IMG/VR virus record: IMGVR_UViG_3300042398_000322
Coordinates: 1-33,222 of that record
DNA length: 33,222 nt
Direction: 5' to 3' (one strand)
DNA from: a virus
Part shown: positions 22,288 through 30,435 of the stretch, piece after piece
Numbering within the stretch: position 1 is the stretch's first letter
Layout: each line of letters starts with the position of its first letter
Program-made: the position numbers and the translations under genes
Notes under the pieces: generated by a model
Databases searched by the model: none
Told to the model about the DNA's origin: nothing
The model's input: the letters and a program-made list of their open reading frames with translations, nothing else

Positions 22288-22722
22288 TTAAGCAGTAACA
22301 TCAATAGTTCCGGTAGATGTGATTGTACCAGAGAAATTGATAAATTCAGTAGTTGATTGATTGAGGGTAAGTGAAGTGATGTAGCCAAGAAACTGATGGT
22401 AGTAAGTAGCACCTGCGCTTGAACCACTAACAACTGGGTTCTGTACCCTTACACTTATAAGAGTTTTGCCTACACTTGCAGCAAGCAAATCCTCATAAGA
22501 AATCTGAGAAATAGTTGGAGATACTTCACAAATTGCATCAAAGTCAACACTTGCTGTTGCATCAGCAACACTTGTCATTGGCCCGCAATTTGTTTGCTCT
22601 GTGGTTGAGTCAACAGTTGTATTAACTGATGATGTGCGCAGACACACGAGATTTTTGTATGATGAGCCACCGGCTACATCTATTTCTACGTTCTGCAATG
22701 ATCCTAAAATTTGCTGTGGCAT
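22288..22722 (-). CDS. Major tail tube protein
   Basis: 144 residues, beta-rich: LVCLRTSSVNTTVDSTTEQT, ASVDFDAICEVSPTISQISY, KTLISVRVQNPVVSG, YYHQFLGYITSLTLNQSTTE, FINFSGTITSTGTID. The last strand with the order 'G-x-I-T-S-x-x-x-N-x-x-x-x-E-x-x-x-F-S-G-T-I-x-x-x-G' is typical of siphophage tail tube proteins. It stands just before the tail chaperones. Confidence 0.8.
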   Translation of the reverse strand: MPQQILGSLQNVEIDVAGGSSYKNLVCLRTSSVNTTVDSTTEQTNCGPMTSVADATASVDFDAICEVSPTISQISYEDLLAASVGKTLISVRVQNPVVSGSSAGATYYHQFLGYITSLTLNQSTTEFINFSGTITSTGTIDVTA

Positions 22723-22728
22723 ATTATT

Positions 22729-23160
22729 CTATTTTTGATTTACTAAATTACTAATTGTTATTATCTTTCTCGCTACAAAGTTTTCTCCATCCCTCAAAGG
22801 TAAATAACTTGATGAACTTCTTTGATAAGGATATACCTCAAAATCTGTATCACTAAATCCATTAACCTGAGTATCTGGAATTAATATATTTAAAATTTGA
22901 GATGATATTATGTCAACAATTGAGTTATCATATGTTCTATATTGCTCTGAGAATATATCAATGACCACATCAACATTGTTGCCAAATGAATTATTCGTAT
23001 TACTTGCTCCCTCATTTATTGATGAAATTACTATATAGTTTTGAGGTGTAGTTGTGAATGGTTGTTGACCATAAACAGGCACATTTTTGGCATTATATGA
23101 TATATTGCCATTTAAAGCACTTACATATATAGTCCTAACACTATTTGAACAATCAATCAT
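22729..23160 (-). CDS. Tail terminator/completion-like protein
   Basis: 143 residues: VPVYGQQPFTTTPQNYIVIS, then VVIDIFSEQYRTYDNSIVDI, and a final FVARKIITISNLV strand. The pattern of an input-dependent 'P-x-Y' strand followed by 'D-V-x-x-x-I-F-S-x-x' with a helix matches tail-completion (DUF3168/gpU-type) proteins. Position between gp10-like and tail tube genes agrees. It overlaps the neighbour by one base. Confidence 0.68.
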   Translation of the reverse strand: MIDCSNSVRTIYVSALNGNISYNAKNVPVYGQQPFTTTPQNYIVISSINEGASNTNNSFGNNVDVVIDIFSEQYRTYDNSIVDIISSQILNILIPDTQVNGFSDTDFEVYPYQRSSSSYLPLRDGENFVARKIITISNLVNQK

Positions 23161-23597
23161 TATATATCAATTTTTTTATCTGCAATATCTTGCAAATCTT
23201 TTTCAATGATTGGTAAAACCTTAGTAACACTTGGATAAAGATAAGGTCTTGGTAATAAATTTACTTGTCTTTTACCCTTCCCCTCAAACTTTGATGCCAA
23301 CACATCCCATTGCCCCCCATGATTTAAATAATATTTGCCAGTACCAAACTCAACATAAGCAGCATAATCAACTTGTGCAACAAGTTCATAAAAGAACTTT
23401 TTTACTTTATTTGATGATATTGATGACCTTAACCTACCTGTGTCAACTACTACCTTATTTTTTGCTTCAGTTGCCATCTGATCAACTCCAATTCCAATGG
23501 CAAAATCTAAAGCATTTTCAACCTTAACCTCCTCTTTATTTAACTTATTTAAGGTTTCTTTTAGTCCCTTTATCTCTATGTTAAATCCGCTCGCCAC
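23160..23597 (-). CDS. HK97 gp10-like tail completion protein
   Basis: 145 residues. Signature motifs of the family are present: VVDTGRLRSSIS (about 50-61), YAAYVEFGTGK (about 78-88), and RPYLYPSV (about 117-124). The protein joins head and tail. It overlaps the connector gene by one base. Confidence 0.85.
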   Translation of the reverse strand: MASGFNIEIKGLKETLNKLNKEEVKVENALDFAIGIGVDQMATEAKNKVVVDTGRLRSSISSNKVKKFFYELVAQVDYAAYVEFGTGKYYLNHGGQWDVLASKFEGKGKRQVNLLPRPYLYPSVTKVLPIIEKDLQDIADKKIDI

Positions 23598-24157
23598 TAT
23601 ATCACAACTTTTTTATATTGATGATAATTTAAACCATCCCAAGATGGGAACTCAGTCATTCTACTTGATGGGTCATTGTTCATCTTCTTTCCCCTATTCT
23701 CATAAGACCAAGCAGTCAAAGTAAGTATATCAGTAGCCAAGTCCTCTGGTATTGTGCTGAATCCACATTGATACTTTATGACATAAACTCCTGCCGTATA
23801 TATCCAAATTTTACCACCTATCACCTCAAAGTCAGTATTTTTGGTTAATACTTCGTAAGTATTCATACCTGTTTTCATCTTAACCTCATCAACGCAACCA
23901 AGTGGCCCATAAGGTACATCAAGAATCCAAAAGCCTTGGCTCTGTGGTGTAAGCTCAACATTTATCCTTACTGACTTGTTGACCAAAGAACAACCTGTCA
24001 ATTTCTCAATATGGACTCTTGCAGCACTCAATAAATCAACAATCATCACATCATCTGTGTCATAATTAGTGATTCTCATCCAATTCTTAGCATCTGTAAG
24101 GCTTACTGGTTCTACAACCGCGTCAGCTAATATTGTTATGCCGTCTATATATGTCAT
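23597..24157 (-). CDS. Head-tail connector protein (gp6/phiE125 gp8-like)
   Basis: 186 residues. VEPVSLTDAKNWMRITNYDT at the start, then VDLLSAARVHIEKLTGCSLV, a proline strand VPYGPLGCVDEV, and PEDLATDILTLTAWSYENRG. The L-x-x-A-K-x-x-x-R-I pattern with A-R-x-x-I-E-x-x-T-G is the standard gp6-type connector motif. It forms the ring below the portal. It follows the glycosyltransferase gene by 2 bases, so the cassette is part of the same transcript. Confidence 0.85.
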   Translation of the reverse strand: MTYIDGITILADAVVEPVSLTDAKNWMRITNYDTDDVMIVDLLSAARVHIEKLTGCSLVNKSVRINVELTPQSQGFWILDVPYGPLGCVDEVKMKTGMNTYEVLTKNTDFEVIGGKIWIYTAGVYVIKYQCGFSTIPEDLATDILTLTAWSYENRGKKMNNDPSSRMTEFPSWDGLNYHQYKKVVI

Positions 24158-24159
24158 CT

Positions 24160-25131
24160 TTAATTATATTTATTAACACTTTCTCGGAACCAGTTCTCAA
24201 ACTCATCAAGCGTTTTTCTTGTATCAAACTCTCTTGATCTCGCTTTTGCTTTTCTTGATGCCCATGAATAGGCTTTTTTGTCATCCAACTTTGTAATGGC
24301 TTCAACCCACTCTTTGACATTGTTTCTATCTTTAATGTAAATACCTGCTTTGTCACAATTCTCTTTCAACCCAGGTGTATCAGTACAAATTACCGGAATC
24401 CCACTACACATCGCTTCTGTTGCTGTTCTCCCCCAACTCTCATATTTTGATGGCATCAAGAGTATCCTTGTCTTTGCGTACCATTGCTTTATATCTGGCG
24501 AATTAGGCACATAAGTCACATTTGGTAGGTTTGGATTTATTTGGTCATCATATGACCCAAAAACACCTAAAAATGACTTGTGTGGCATTGCTCTTGCAAT
24601 CTCCGCAAATATCTTTCCACCCTTGTTCTCGTTTAAGTTTATTAAAGTGATATATTCAGACTTCTCAGGTTCATTCCTCAAGTCATAGTAATTGTAGTCT
24701 ACTGGCGGAGTCACTATAAAATTACTAAAATTATAATTAAGTAGTTCTTTTAACCACAAAGAATTGTATATTATGTGCTGTTTTTTCTCTGCATCAATAA
24801 TCTCCGGATATGGGTGAGAATTATGAATCAGATGGAAAACAGGCTTTCTATACATCTTTGCAATATGTATTGTCCACCTGGTGTAGTCCAAATGAGTAAA
24901 TACCGCATGACTCCATCTCATCAAGTTCTCAATCACATTTGGGTTGGGAGGAAATACATCAATTCCATCAAAGACATAATTATCCCTAATCTTGTACTTG
25001 TTAGCATCATGTAAAAGAACTCTAACATTGTGACCCTTTGATTGAAGGTCTTTGAGCATAAAGTGTAGCATCCATTCCGCTCCACAGTTATGCTCTGGTG
25101 GGTAAAGATGCACAGAAGCAACTATATTCAT
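24160..25131 (-). CDS. Glycosyltransferase family 4 (GT-B)
   Basis: 323 residues. N-terminal GT-B half with CGAEWMLHFMLKDLQSKGHN (the glycine-rich acceptor loop). C-terminal half with PSKYESWGRTATEAMCSGIPVI, containing the E-x7-E nucleotide-sugar motif (E231, E239). Family 4 retaining transferases move an NDP-sugar onto an acceptor. It is the third gene of a cassette placed between capsid and connector genes, an unusual site; it may decorate virion proteins. Confidence 0.88.
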   Translation of the reverse strand: MNIVASVHLYPPEHNCGAEWMLHFMLKDLQSKGHNVRVLLHDANKYKIRDNYVFDGIDVFPPNPNVIENLMRWSHAVFTHLDYTRWTIHIAKMYRKPVFHLIHNSHPYPEIIDAEKKQHIIYNSLWLKELLNYNFSNFIVTPPVDYNYYDLRNEPEKSEYITLINLNENKGGKIFAEIARAMPHKSFLGVFGSYDDQINPNLPNVTYVPNSPDIKQWYAKTRILLMPSKYESWGRTATEAMCSGIPVICTDTPGLKENCDKAGIYIKDRNNVKEWVEAITKLDDKKAYSWASRKAKARSREFDTRKTLDEFENWFRESVNKYN

Positions 25132-25712
25132 AATTTTAGTATTATATCCGCACCAACTATTTCACCTTTGTAGTGTGGATATTTTATTAGTAAATCAGTA
25201 TAAAAATTATCACTTATATAATGATTCTCAAATTTAAGTTCTTTTACATTATACTTCTCTAAATCAATTGTATTTAATATCCTTTCATCACATCCCTCTG
25301 TATCAATCTGCAAATAATGTATATTTTTTATATCATACCATTTGCAGTATTGGTCAAATGTTATAGAACCAATTCTAATTGTCTCAATTATGCTTTTGGG
25401 TAGTTCTTTTAAGTACCTATTCAATGGCTCACCATTCTCAACAAGTGAACTGCATCCATCTAAAAATGATGAGTCATTTGCAATCCACTCAGGCTTTACA
25501 TAAGCCATCTCAACACTATCATCACTATCTGATATAAAAAAGTTTGATGCAGTTGCGTTTGATAGTTGCTTTACGTTTTCTTTCAGCTTATTAAAATAGT
25601 GTGGTATTGGCTCAATAAAATATGCTTGATAGTCAGTCTCATCTTTTAGTCTATCAAAGATATTGTCATGACTAATGCCATCCATTGCGCCAATTATCAC
25701 ATAATTTTTCAT
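25128..25712 (-). CDS. FkbM-type methyltransferase
   Basis: 194 residues. AdoMet-binding motif IGAMDGISHD (7-16), acidic YFIEPIPHYFNKL (31-43), and motif HYLQIDTEGCDERIL (132-146) are those of the FkbM family, which methylate sugar hydroxyls or related groups. A shifted motif I (G-A-M-D-G for G-A-N-D/E-G) is within variation. It overlaps the glycosyltransferase gene by 4 bases and touches the preceding gene. Confidence 0.82.
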   Translation of the reverse strand: MKNYVIIGAMDGISHDNIFDRLKDETDYQAYFIEPIPHYFNKLKENVKQLSNATASNFFISDSDDSVEMAYVKPEWIANDSSFLDGCSSLVENGEPLNRYLKELPKSIIETIRIGSITFDQYCKWYDIKNIHYLQIDTEGCDERILNTIDLEKYNVKELKFENHYISDNFYTDLLIKYPHYKGEIVGADIILKL

Positions 25713-26270
25713 TTATATCAATTTAGCTGCCGAGTCATCAAATATTCTTGTATAGTCTACATATCCATTCCACAAATCGCTTTGATGTGGCTTTTGCCAA
25801 GCAATCATTGGTTTTATTATATAAGTATTGCCTCTTGGGTGTATATTATTCTTTAACCAATCATCAAACATTATGGTTGTATCAGTATATCGTTTGCACA
25901 ATTCCTTTGGGTTGTTGTACATAACTGCATGAGTAGTCCATGCCCCAAATGTCTTGTAAAGGTTCTCACTATACTTCTCAATGTGATCAACCAGATTCGC
26001 CCCAAGGTAGCACAACTCCCAATCACTTGGTAGTTGATATATGGCCTCCTCAAAATGACTGAAATCCCTTATTTCAACATCATCTTCAAAGAGCAATAGT
26101 ACCCCATTCGTACTATTCATTATTTTCTGCATTGATAGGTTGAATGATGTCCTTGCATCATCGTGTTCAACCGCATACACAACTTCACCACTAAATGAGT
26201 TCCTATGCATCTCTTTCAATGCACTATCAAGCATTTTTGATTTCTTAGTAGTAAGTATTTTTACTTCCAT
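25713..26270 (-). CDS. GT25-like glycosyltransferase
   Basis: 185 residues. MEVKILTTKKSKMLDSALKE, LLLFEDDVEIRDF (EDD at 62-64 as the probable metal-binding DxD), and ELCYLGANLVDH. This is the pattern of family 25 (LPS/galactosyl) transferases: an 'LEDD' strand then 'W-x-x-x-x-x-G'. It begins the three-gene cassette, directly after the capsid terminator. Confidence 0.75.
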   Translation of the reverse strand: MEVKILTTKKSKMLDSALKEMHRNSFSGEVVYAVEHDDARTSFNLSMQKIMNSTNGVLLLFEDDVEIRDFSHFEEAIYQLPSDWELCYLGANLVDHIEKYSENLYKTFGAWTTHAVMYNNPKELCKRYTDTTIMFDDWLKNNIHPRGNTYIIKPMIAWQKPHQSDLWNGYVDYTRIFDDSAAKLI

Positions 26271-26281
26271 AGTACAAAGTT

Positions 26282-26310
26282 AAAAAAAGGGGCGATAAGA
26301 ATACCGCCCC
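26282..26310 (-). terminator. Terminator after the major capsid gene
   Basis: On the minus strand GGGGCGGTA-TTCT-TATCGCCCC makes a 9-bp stem with one G-T pair and is followed by T7. It separates the capsid gene from the sugar-transfer cassette. Read-through or a promoter must supply the tail genes. A TAACTTTG overlaps the end of the T run (26275-26282) and could be a -7 box, but no -33 element is seen. Confidence 0.9.
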
Positions 26311-26340
26311 CCAAAATATACACTCTAAAAAAACAACACC

Positions 26341-27510
26341 TTAGATTGCACCGTATACGGCAGCAGTAGGTTGGAACTGAAGCAGTTCACAACGAGCTTC
26401 GCACCGGAACGTCAAAAGATTCTTGATGAAGTCGTCTTGGTCAAACTCAGTAGAACGAACATTCAGACCAGATTGTTGAGCAATGGCAAACTTGGTAGTA
26501 TCCATCACATACATCCTTGAAGCTGTAACCAAAGAATGAGGGATAACAGGGATACCAACAATTCTTACATTACCATTTTGGTCAATAACCATTCCGCCAG
26601 GTACTGAGTAATCAGCAGGCTTGGTTTTAAGCAAAGATGCCCAACCAGCATGAGTGATCAAAGAAAGGTTTGGAGTCCAATTCAAAGCACCCAACTGCGC
26701 AACATAATCAATGAACTTCTCAGCGGTATTAGCACCAGAAGAAGAACCTGCGGTTGCAGAAGAAGCGATTGCATTAAGATAATAAGTATCTTCTGCCTTT
26801 TGGAAATCTTCAATCAAAGACTGCTGAAGATAAGCTTGCAAGAATGGCAAATCATCAATCATCTGACGGCTTACTTTAGCATAACCAGCGATGAAAGAGA
26901 GAGCAGTATTTACAACTGTTACATCATAATCAACTTGAGGCTTTGCAGAACCTTCAGTTTGCTTACCGAAAGAACCTTCACCAACTGGAGTGTTGCCACG
27001 AGGAAAAGAAACTGAACCGGTAGAAACAGGGATGATGTTGAATACAGAACGCAGATGAGGGTTAACATAAGACCTCAAATATGCATTGTCAACATAAGAT
27101 GTATAAACAGAACCAGTCAGGTTAGTACCGATGGTCATTGTTTGAACAGCTTTGGCATCCATTTCGTAGTTGAAACCTTTACCATTGCTACGAGATGCAG
27201 CTTTGATATCGTTCCATCCTTTCTCAATTGCATTACCAATCTCGTTCTTAATGTTCATGATATGCTCACCATAAGAAGTAGCAACTTTTGCACTTTCTTT
27301 AGCTTGCAATTTGCCAAAAGATGCTTTAGCCTCAAGAACTTCGTTTCTTGCTTCAGCAGCAGTCTTGTTAGCTTTAACCAACTCCTCGTTGATTTGCTCA
27401 ATCCTTGACTCAAATGCTTTTGCAGCCTTCTCTGTGTTTACGGCTACTTCAGCCTTCTGCTCGGCCAATTTGGCATCAAGAGCAGCTTCAAACTTTTTTA
27501 AATCTTCCAT
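26341..27510 (-). CDS. Major capsid protein, HK97 fold
   Basis: 389 residues. Residues 1-100 are a charged coiled coil (KFEAALDAKLAEQKAEVA), the scaffolding delta domain removed during maturation. The core begins about 105. It shows SVFNIIPVSTGSVSFPRGNT, YAKVSRQMIDDLPFLQAYLQ (typical of the spine helix region), NLSLITHAGWASLLKTK, and GIPVIPHSL. No separate scaffold gene is present, as usual with a delta domain. It lies right after the prohead protease and is closed by its own terminator, fitting high expression. Confidence 0.92.
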   Translation of the reverse strand: MEDLKKFEAALDAKLAEQKAEVAVNTEKAAKAFESRIEQINEELVKANKTAAEARNEVLEAKASFGKLQAKESAKVATSYGEHIMNIKNEIGNAIEKGWNDIKAASRSNGKGFNYEMDAKAVQTMTIGTNLTGSVYTSYVDNAYLRSYVNPHLRSVFNIIPVSTGSVSFPRGNTPVGEGSFGKQTEGSAKPQVDYDVTVVNTALSFIAGYAKVSRQMIDDLPFLQAYLQQSLIEDFQKAEDTYYLNAIASSATAGSSSGANTAEKFIDYVAQLGALNWTPNLSLITHAGWASLLKTKPADYSVPGGMVIDQNGNVRIVGIPVIPHSLVTASRMYVMDTTKFAIAQQSGLNVRSTEFDQDDFIKNLLTFRCEARCELLQFQPTAAVYGAI

Positions 27511-27522
27511 TTTAATTTTACT

Positions 27523-28668
27523 TTAGAATTTATTCAAAATTGATATTAGTGATTGCTCAAGTTCCTCGTTCTTCTTTTGCTGCAAAGGTGTTTCTTCAAC
27601 TGCCTTTGTGCTACTCGTTTTCTCTATCGCTTGTGCCAATTGCCTGACCTTAATCAAGCATAGTTCAATTGTTTCATCGGTAACATCACTGTTCCTTATA
27701 AACTTCTCAAAGCTCTTAATTTGTTCTTGTATCTTGGCACTTTGCTCCAAACTTTTTATCCCCAAAATTGGTGTATATTCATTTGCGCCCCAAGCAGTAA
27801 GGCTTGAACCCTCAAAAAGCATCACCTCGTGTATCTCATTTGCACTATCACTCTTTTGCTCTCTCAAAGTCCTAAAACCGATTGAGTGTTCACCAATTAG
27901 TCCACTCTCAACCATTTTGATGAAGTCTTGCCCAAGCCTATGGCTTCCAACTTGTGAACGATAGTATAAGCCATAGCTATCTTCTTTTAACTCAACAATC
28001 TTACCAAGTGGTTGGCTTGGATCATGGTTCAACAAGTGCTTTACCCTTCCCTTTGCCTCTGGCCCCCAATCTTGGATTGACCTCTTGAACGCACCTGGCA
28101 TCATGATGTCTCCATCGGAGTCAACCATTCCAAATGCAGAAAAATAACCGCTTACCTCTCCTTTCTTTGAGTCAACATCCTTGACATTGGCCTCAAATGA
28201 TTTGTAATTGTATATCATACTTTTTTTATTGTCTATTTGATTTAATTTTCTTTGCGCCCATTCTATGCCTGCACTCCCTCCCCATGCATCCCACATAATG
28301 CCACCACAACCCTCTGAGTATGGCACATCCTTGTGTTGCTGATGCCTTTTAAAAGATGCCATCCTCGCAATGGTATCTCTGCTTATTTTTTCTCTACTCG
28401 CCAACTGATTTGCTCTTGCCCATCCAACTGGTGTACCACAATCACTACCATTCTCCTCTTTATACTTCAATGCTCTTTTTGCGTTATTTGTCGCAGCTTC
28501 TGGATAATCGTTGTACGTTTGTTCTTTGTAATTATCTGGTTCTTTACTCTCATCTTCCTCTTGTGCAAGATACGCAATATAAGCACGTTCAGCACTTGCT
28601 CTTGACCTATACATACACTCTCCGTCTCCTATCCTAAATGTTCCGTCACCGCAACTATATATTGGCAT
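27523..28668 (-). CDS. Prohead protease (U35/HK97 type) with an N-terminal accessory domain
   Basis: 381 residues. The protease starts near Met151 (MIYNYKSFEANVKDV) and has the catalytic His in HLLNHDPSQPLGK (H215) and Ser in GEHSIGFRT (S262). Residues 1-145 carry a separate domain: SCGDGTFRIGDGECMY, and YPEAATNNAKRALKYKEENG with VGWARANQLASRE and SRDTIARMASFKRH. The latter is a conserved helical domain often fused to phage proteases. The protein cleaves the capsid delta domain. It starts 2 bases after the small Cys protein gene. Confidence 0.88.
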   Translation of the reverse strand: MPIYSCGDGTFRIGDGECMYRSRASAERAYIAYLAQEEDESKEPDNYKEQTYNDYPEAATNNAKRALKYKEENGSDCGTPVGWARANQLASREKISRDTIARMASFKRHQQHKDVPYSEGCGGIMWDAWGGSAGIEWAQRKLNQIDNKKSMIYNYKSFEANVKDVDSKKGEVSGYFSAFGMVDSDGDIMMPGAFKRSIQDWGPEAKGRVKHLLNHDPSQPLGKIVELKEDSYGLYYRSQVGSHRLGQDFIKMVESGLIGEHSIGFRTLREQKSDSANEIHEVMLFEGSSLTAWGANEYTPILGIKSLEQSAKIQEQIKSFEKFIRNSDVTDETIELCLIKVRQLAQAIEKTSSTKAVEETPLQQKKNEELEQSLISILNKF

Positions 28669-28670
28669 AT

Positions 28671-28844
28671 TTAATCTTCTATTGGTTCAAAAACTATATC
28701 GTTGTCTTGCTCTGGTAAAGGTAATGAATGTTCATTTTCACCTTCAGTTATAATTGATGGTATTCCTTCTGGAAATGCATCACAACCACCTTCAATAGGT
28801 CTAAAATGTTTACATTTAAAACAAACCAATTCAATTGCTTCCAT
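28671..28844 (-). CDS. Small cysteine protein between minor head protein and protease
   Basis: 57 residues: MEAIELVCFKCKHFRP, GGCDAFPEGIPSIITEGENE, then HSLPLPEQDNDIVFEPIED. The CxxC-x8-C and 'AFPxGIP..I..G...H..P...D..I.F.P' pattern is familiar from small proteins encoded at this place in many siphophages; function unknown, probably a zinc-binding morphogenesis factor. It starts 2 bases after the minor head gene stop. It was too short to be noticed by length filters. Confidence 0.78.
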   Translation of the reverse strand: MEAIELVCFKCKHFRPIEGGCDAFPEGIPSIITEGENEHSLPLPEQDNDIVFEPIED

Positions 28845-28846
28845 AG

Positions 28847-30391
28847 TTATTTTTTAAAGTATTTATCTATAAGTTTACCTGTTGCAAGTGCATATTTACT
28901 TGGATTGCTACTTAATTTATATTCAGTAAATGCTTCAGCCATAAATTCATCAATATTTGTACTTGCATAATTACCAAGTGATATATCATTTCTTAGTTTA
29001 TAGTTTTTATTTCTATTTGCTTCTAATAATTCATTTATATAATTACTTCTAATTTGAGTCAATTCTCTATAAAACATTTTTGTAGATTCTGGTACATCTT
29101 TCAATTTTAAGTATTGACTTATTGAAATAACATGACCAAATTCATGAACTGTTGTAGCAATAGATAAATTTTGTTGATCAACTCTACTTTTTGTTCTTAA
29201 TCCTTCAAAATTTGGATCAAAAATTCTTCCATTGCTTAAATCTGATCTATCACCAAAATTTATTTCAGTTATTTTATTTCCAAAAAATCTTACAAATCCA
29301 TAAGCTCTTTTTGTACTCTTAAATGTTAAATTAGTTTCACCTTCATAATTTATAGCAGGACTTAAATTATATTCTTTAGTAAGTGAATTAATTGTATTTA
29401 TTCTTCTACTTAGTTGTTCATTATCAAGTGATTTGGATATCGTTATTTTAGATATATTAAAATTAGTATTGTTATTAAATACATTTGTAATATTTTGTTT
29501 TACATCAGGTAATTTTGGCGGTTTTGATAAATTTGTTATTTGAGGTACATTCAATTTAGGCTTCATTATTAGTCTACCATTTGCATCACGTTTGGGGATG
29601 AATCCAACTGTGCAACGGCAATTAATAGTAAATCCGGCAGGTGCGCTGATGTCTCCAGGTTGCATTGCTACCACACCCTCACCCTTCTTCCCTTCTGATG
29701 TAAATGGTTGATCAAAAGGAACAACCACACCATCTAACTCAACATGATCAAACTCATCCTCTGGTATCCTTCTCGTTCTGCTATCCCTCGCACTTATCCA
29801 TTGCTTGTCAACTTGGAAGCCATGAGCCTCTGCTCCTTTCATTGCCCCAATGTTTGAACCCCTCATTATCTCTGTCCTTACAATCCTTCTCGCCCTCATA
29901 TTTGAGTATTCCAACTCCTTATCATCTAAAACCAACTTAACTATATCATCAACACTCAATCCCTCTTGAACACCTGCATTTGCAATGTCAATTAACCTCT
30001 TTTTAGTTGTTTGAGTAATACCAGACACAAGTGTAAACCCTTTCACCATCAAAAACTCAAGTATTTCTTTAGTCCATTGAGCATTAAAGCCAAATGTCTC
30101 AGCCTTTTGGTTTGCTTCAATCTTCAATGCCCTATAAACTGCATTTCCAAAAGTAACAACACTTTCCTTATACATCGCCTCAAAGACCTTAATCAAATCC
30201 TTTTCCCACAAATTTAAACCAAGCTTAGAGATTGATGCCTCTACACCAATCTTCTCTATATCTTTTGCAAAGCCTTCAAATTGAGCAAATATTGACTTCT
30301 GAATAGAATTGATATACTTTTTCTCTATATCGTTTCTAATCAGTTGAAACTTGCGCCAATATTGCTCTCTTTGCTTCGCGTTCATCTTCAA
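28847..30391 (-). CDS. MuF-type minor head protein with a C-terminal zinc metallopeptidase-like domain
   Basis: 514 residues. Residues 1-265 are the phage Mu gpF-like minor head protein: RARRIVRTEIMRGSNIGAM (166-184), ARDSRTRRIPEDEFDHVELD (201-220), AMQPGDISAPAGFTINCRC (242-260). After a linker (270-315) comes an unrelated domain with VHEFGHVISI (HExxH, H416-E417-H420) and DEFMAEAFTEY (481-491), which would supply the third Glu ligand of a gluzincin-like site. DNA for residues about 275-514 is visibly more AT-rich than the first half. This is the layout of MuF polymorphic toxins, where a toxin domain rides into the cell with the DNA. Toxin identity is inferred. Confidence 0.85.
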   Translation of the reverse strand: MKMNAKQREQYWRKFQLIRNDIEKKYINSIQKSIFAQFEGFAKDIEKIGVEASISKLGLNLWEKDLIKVFEAMYKESVVTFGNAVYRALKIEANQKAETFGFNAQWTKEILEFLMVKGFTLVSGITQTTKKRLIDIANAGVQEGLSVDDIVKLVLDDKELEYSNMRARRIVRTEIMRGSNIGAMKGAEAHGFQVDKQWISARDSRTRRIPEDEFDHVELDGVVVPFDQPFTSEGKKGEGVVAMQPGDISAPAGFTINCRCTVGFIPKRDANGRLIMKPKLNVPQITNLSKPPKLPDVKQNITNVFNNNTNFNISKITISKSLDNEQLSRRINTINSLTKEYNLSPAINYEGETNLTFKSTKRAYGFVRFFGNKITEINFGDRSDLSNGRIFDPNFEGLRTKSRVDQQNLSIATTVHEFGHVISISQYLKLKDVPESTKMFYRELTQIRSNYINELLEANRNKNYKLRNDISLGNYASTNIDEFMAEAFTEYKLSSNPSKYALATGKLIDKYFKK

Positions 30392-30435
30392 GTCTTTTTT
30401 TATGCCACAACCTCAAGTCGCGCATCATCATTGCT

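Noticed and set aside
26275-26282. TAACTTTG on the minus strand as a promoter for the sugar cassette
   Set aside because: It overlaps the T run of the capsid terminator and has no -33 element at about 22 bases.
30336-30431. 31-codon frame starting MMMRDLRLWHKKRLEDEREA between portal and minor head genes
   Set aside because: More than half overlaps the start of the minor head gene and the sequence is only charged, without a recognisable pattern.
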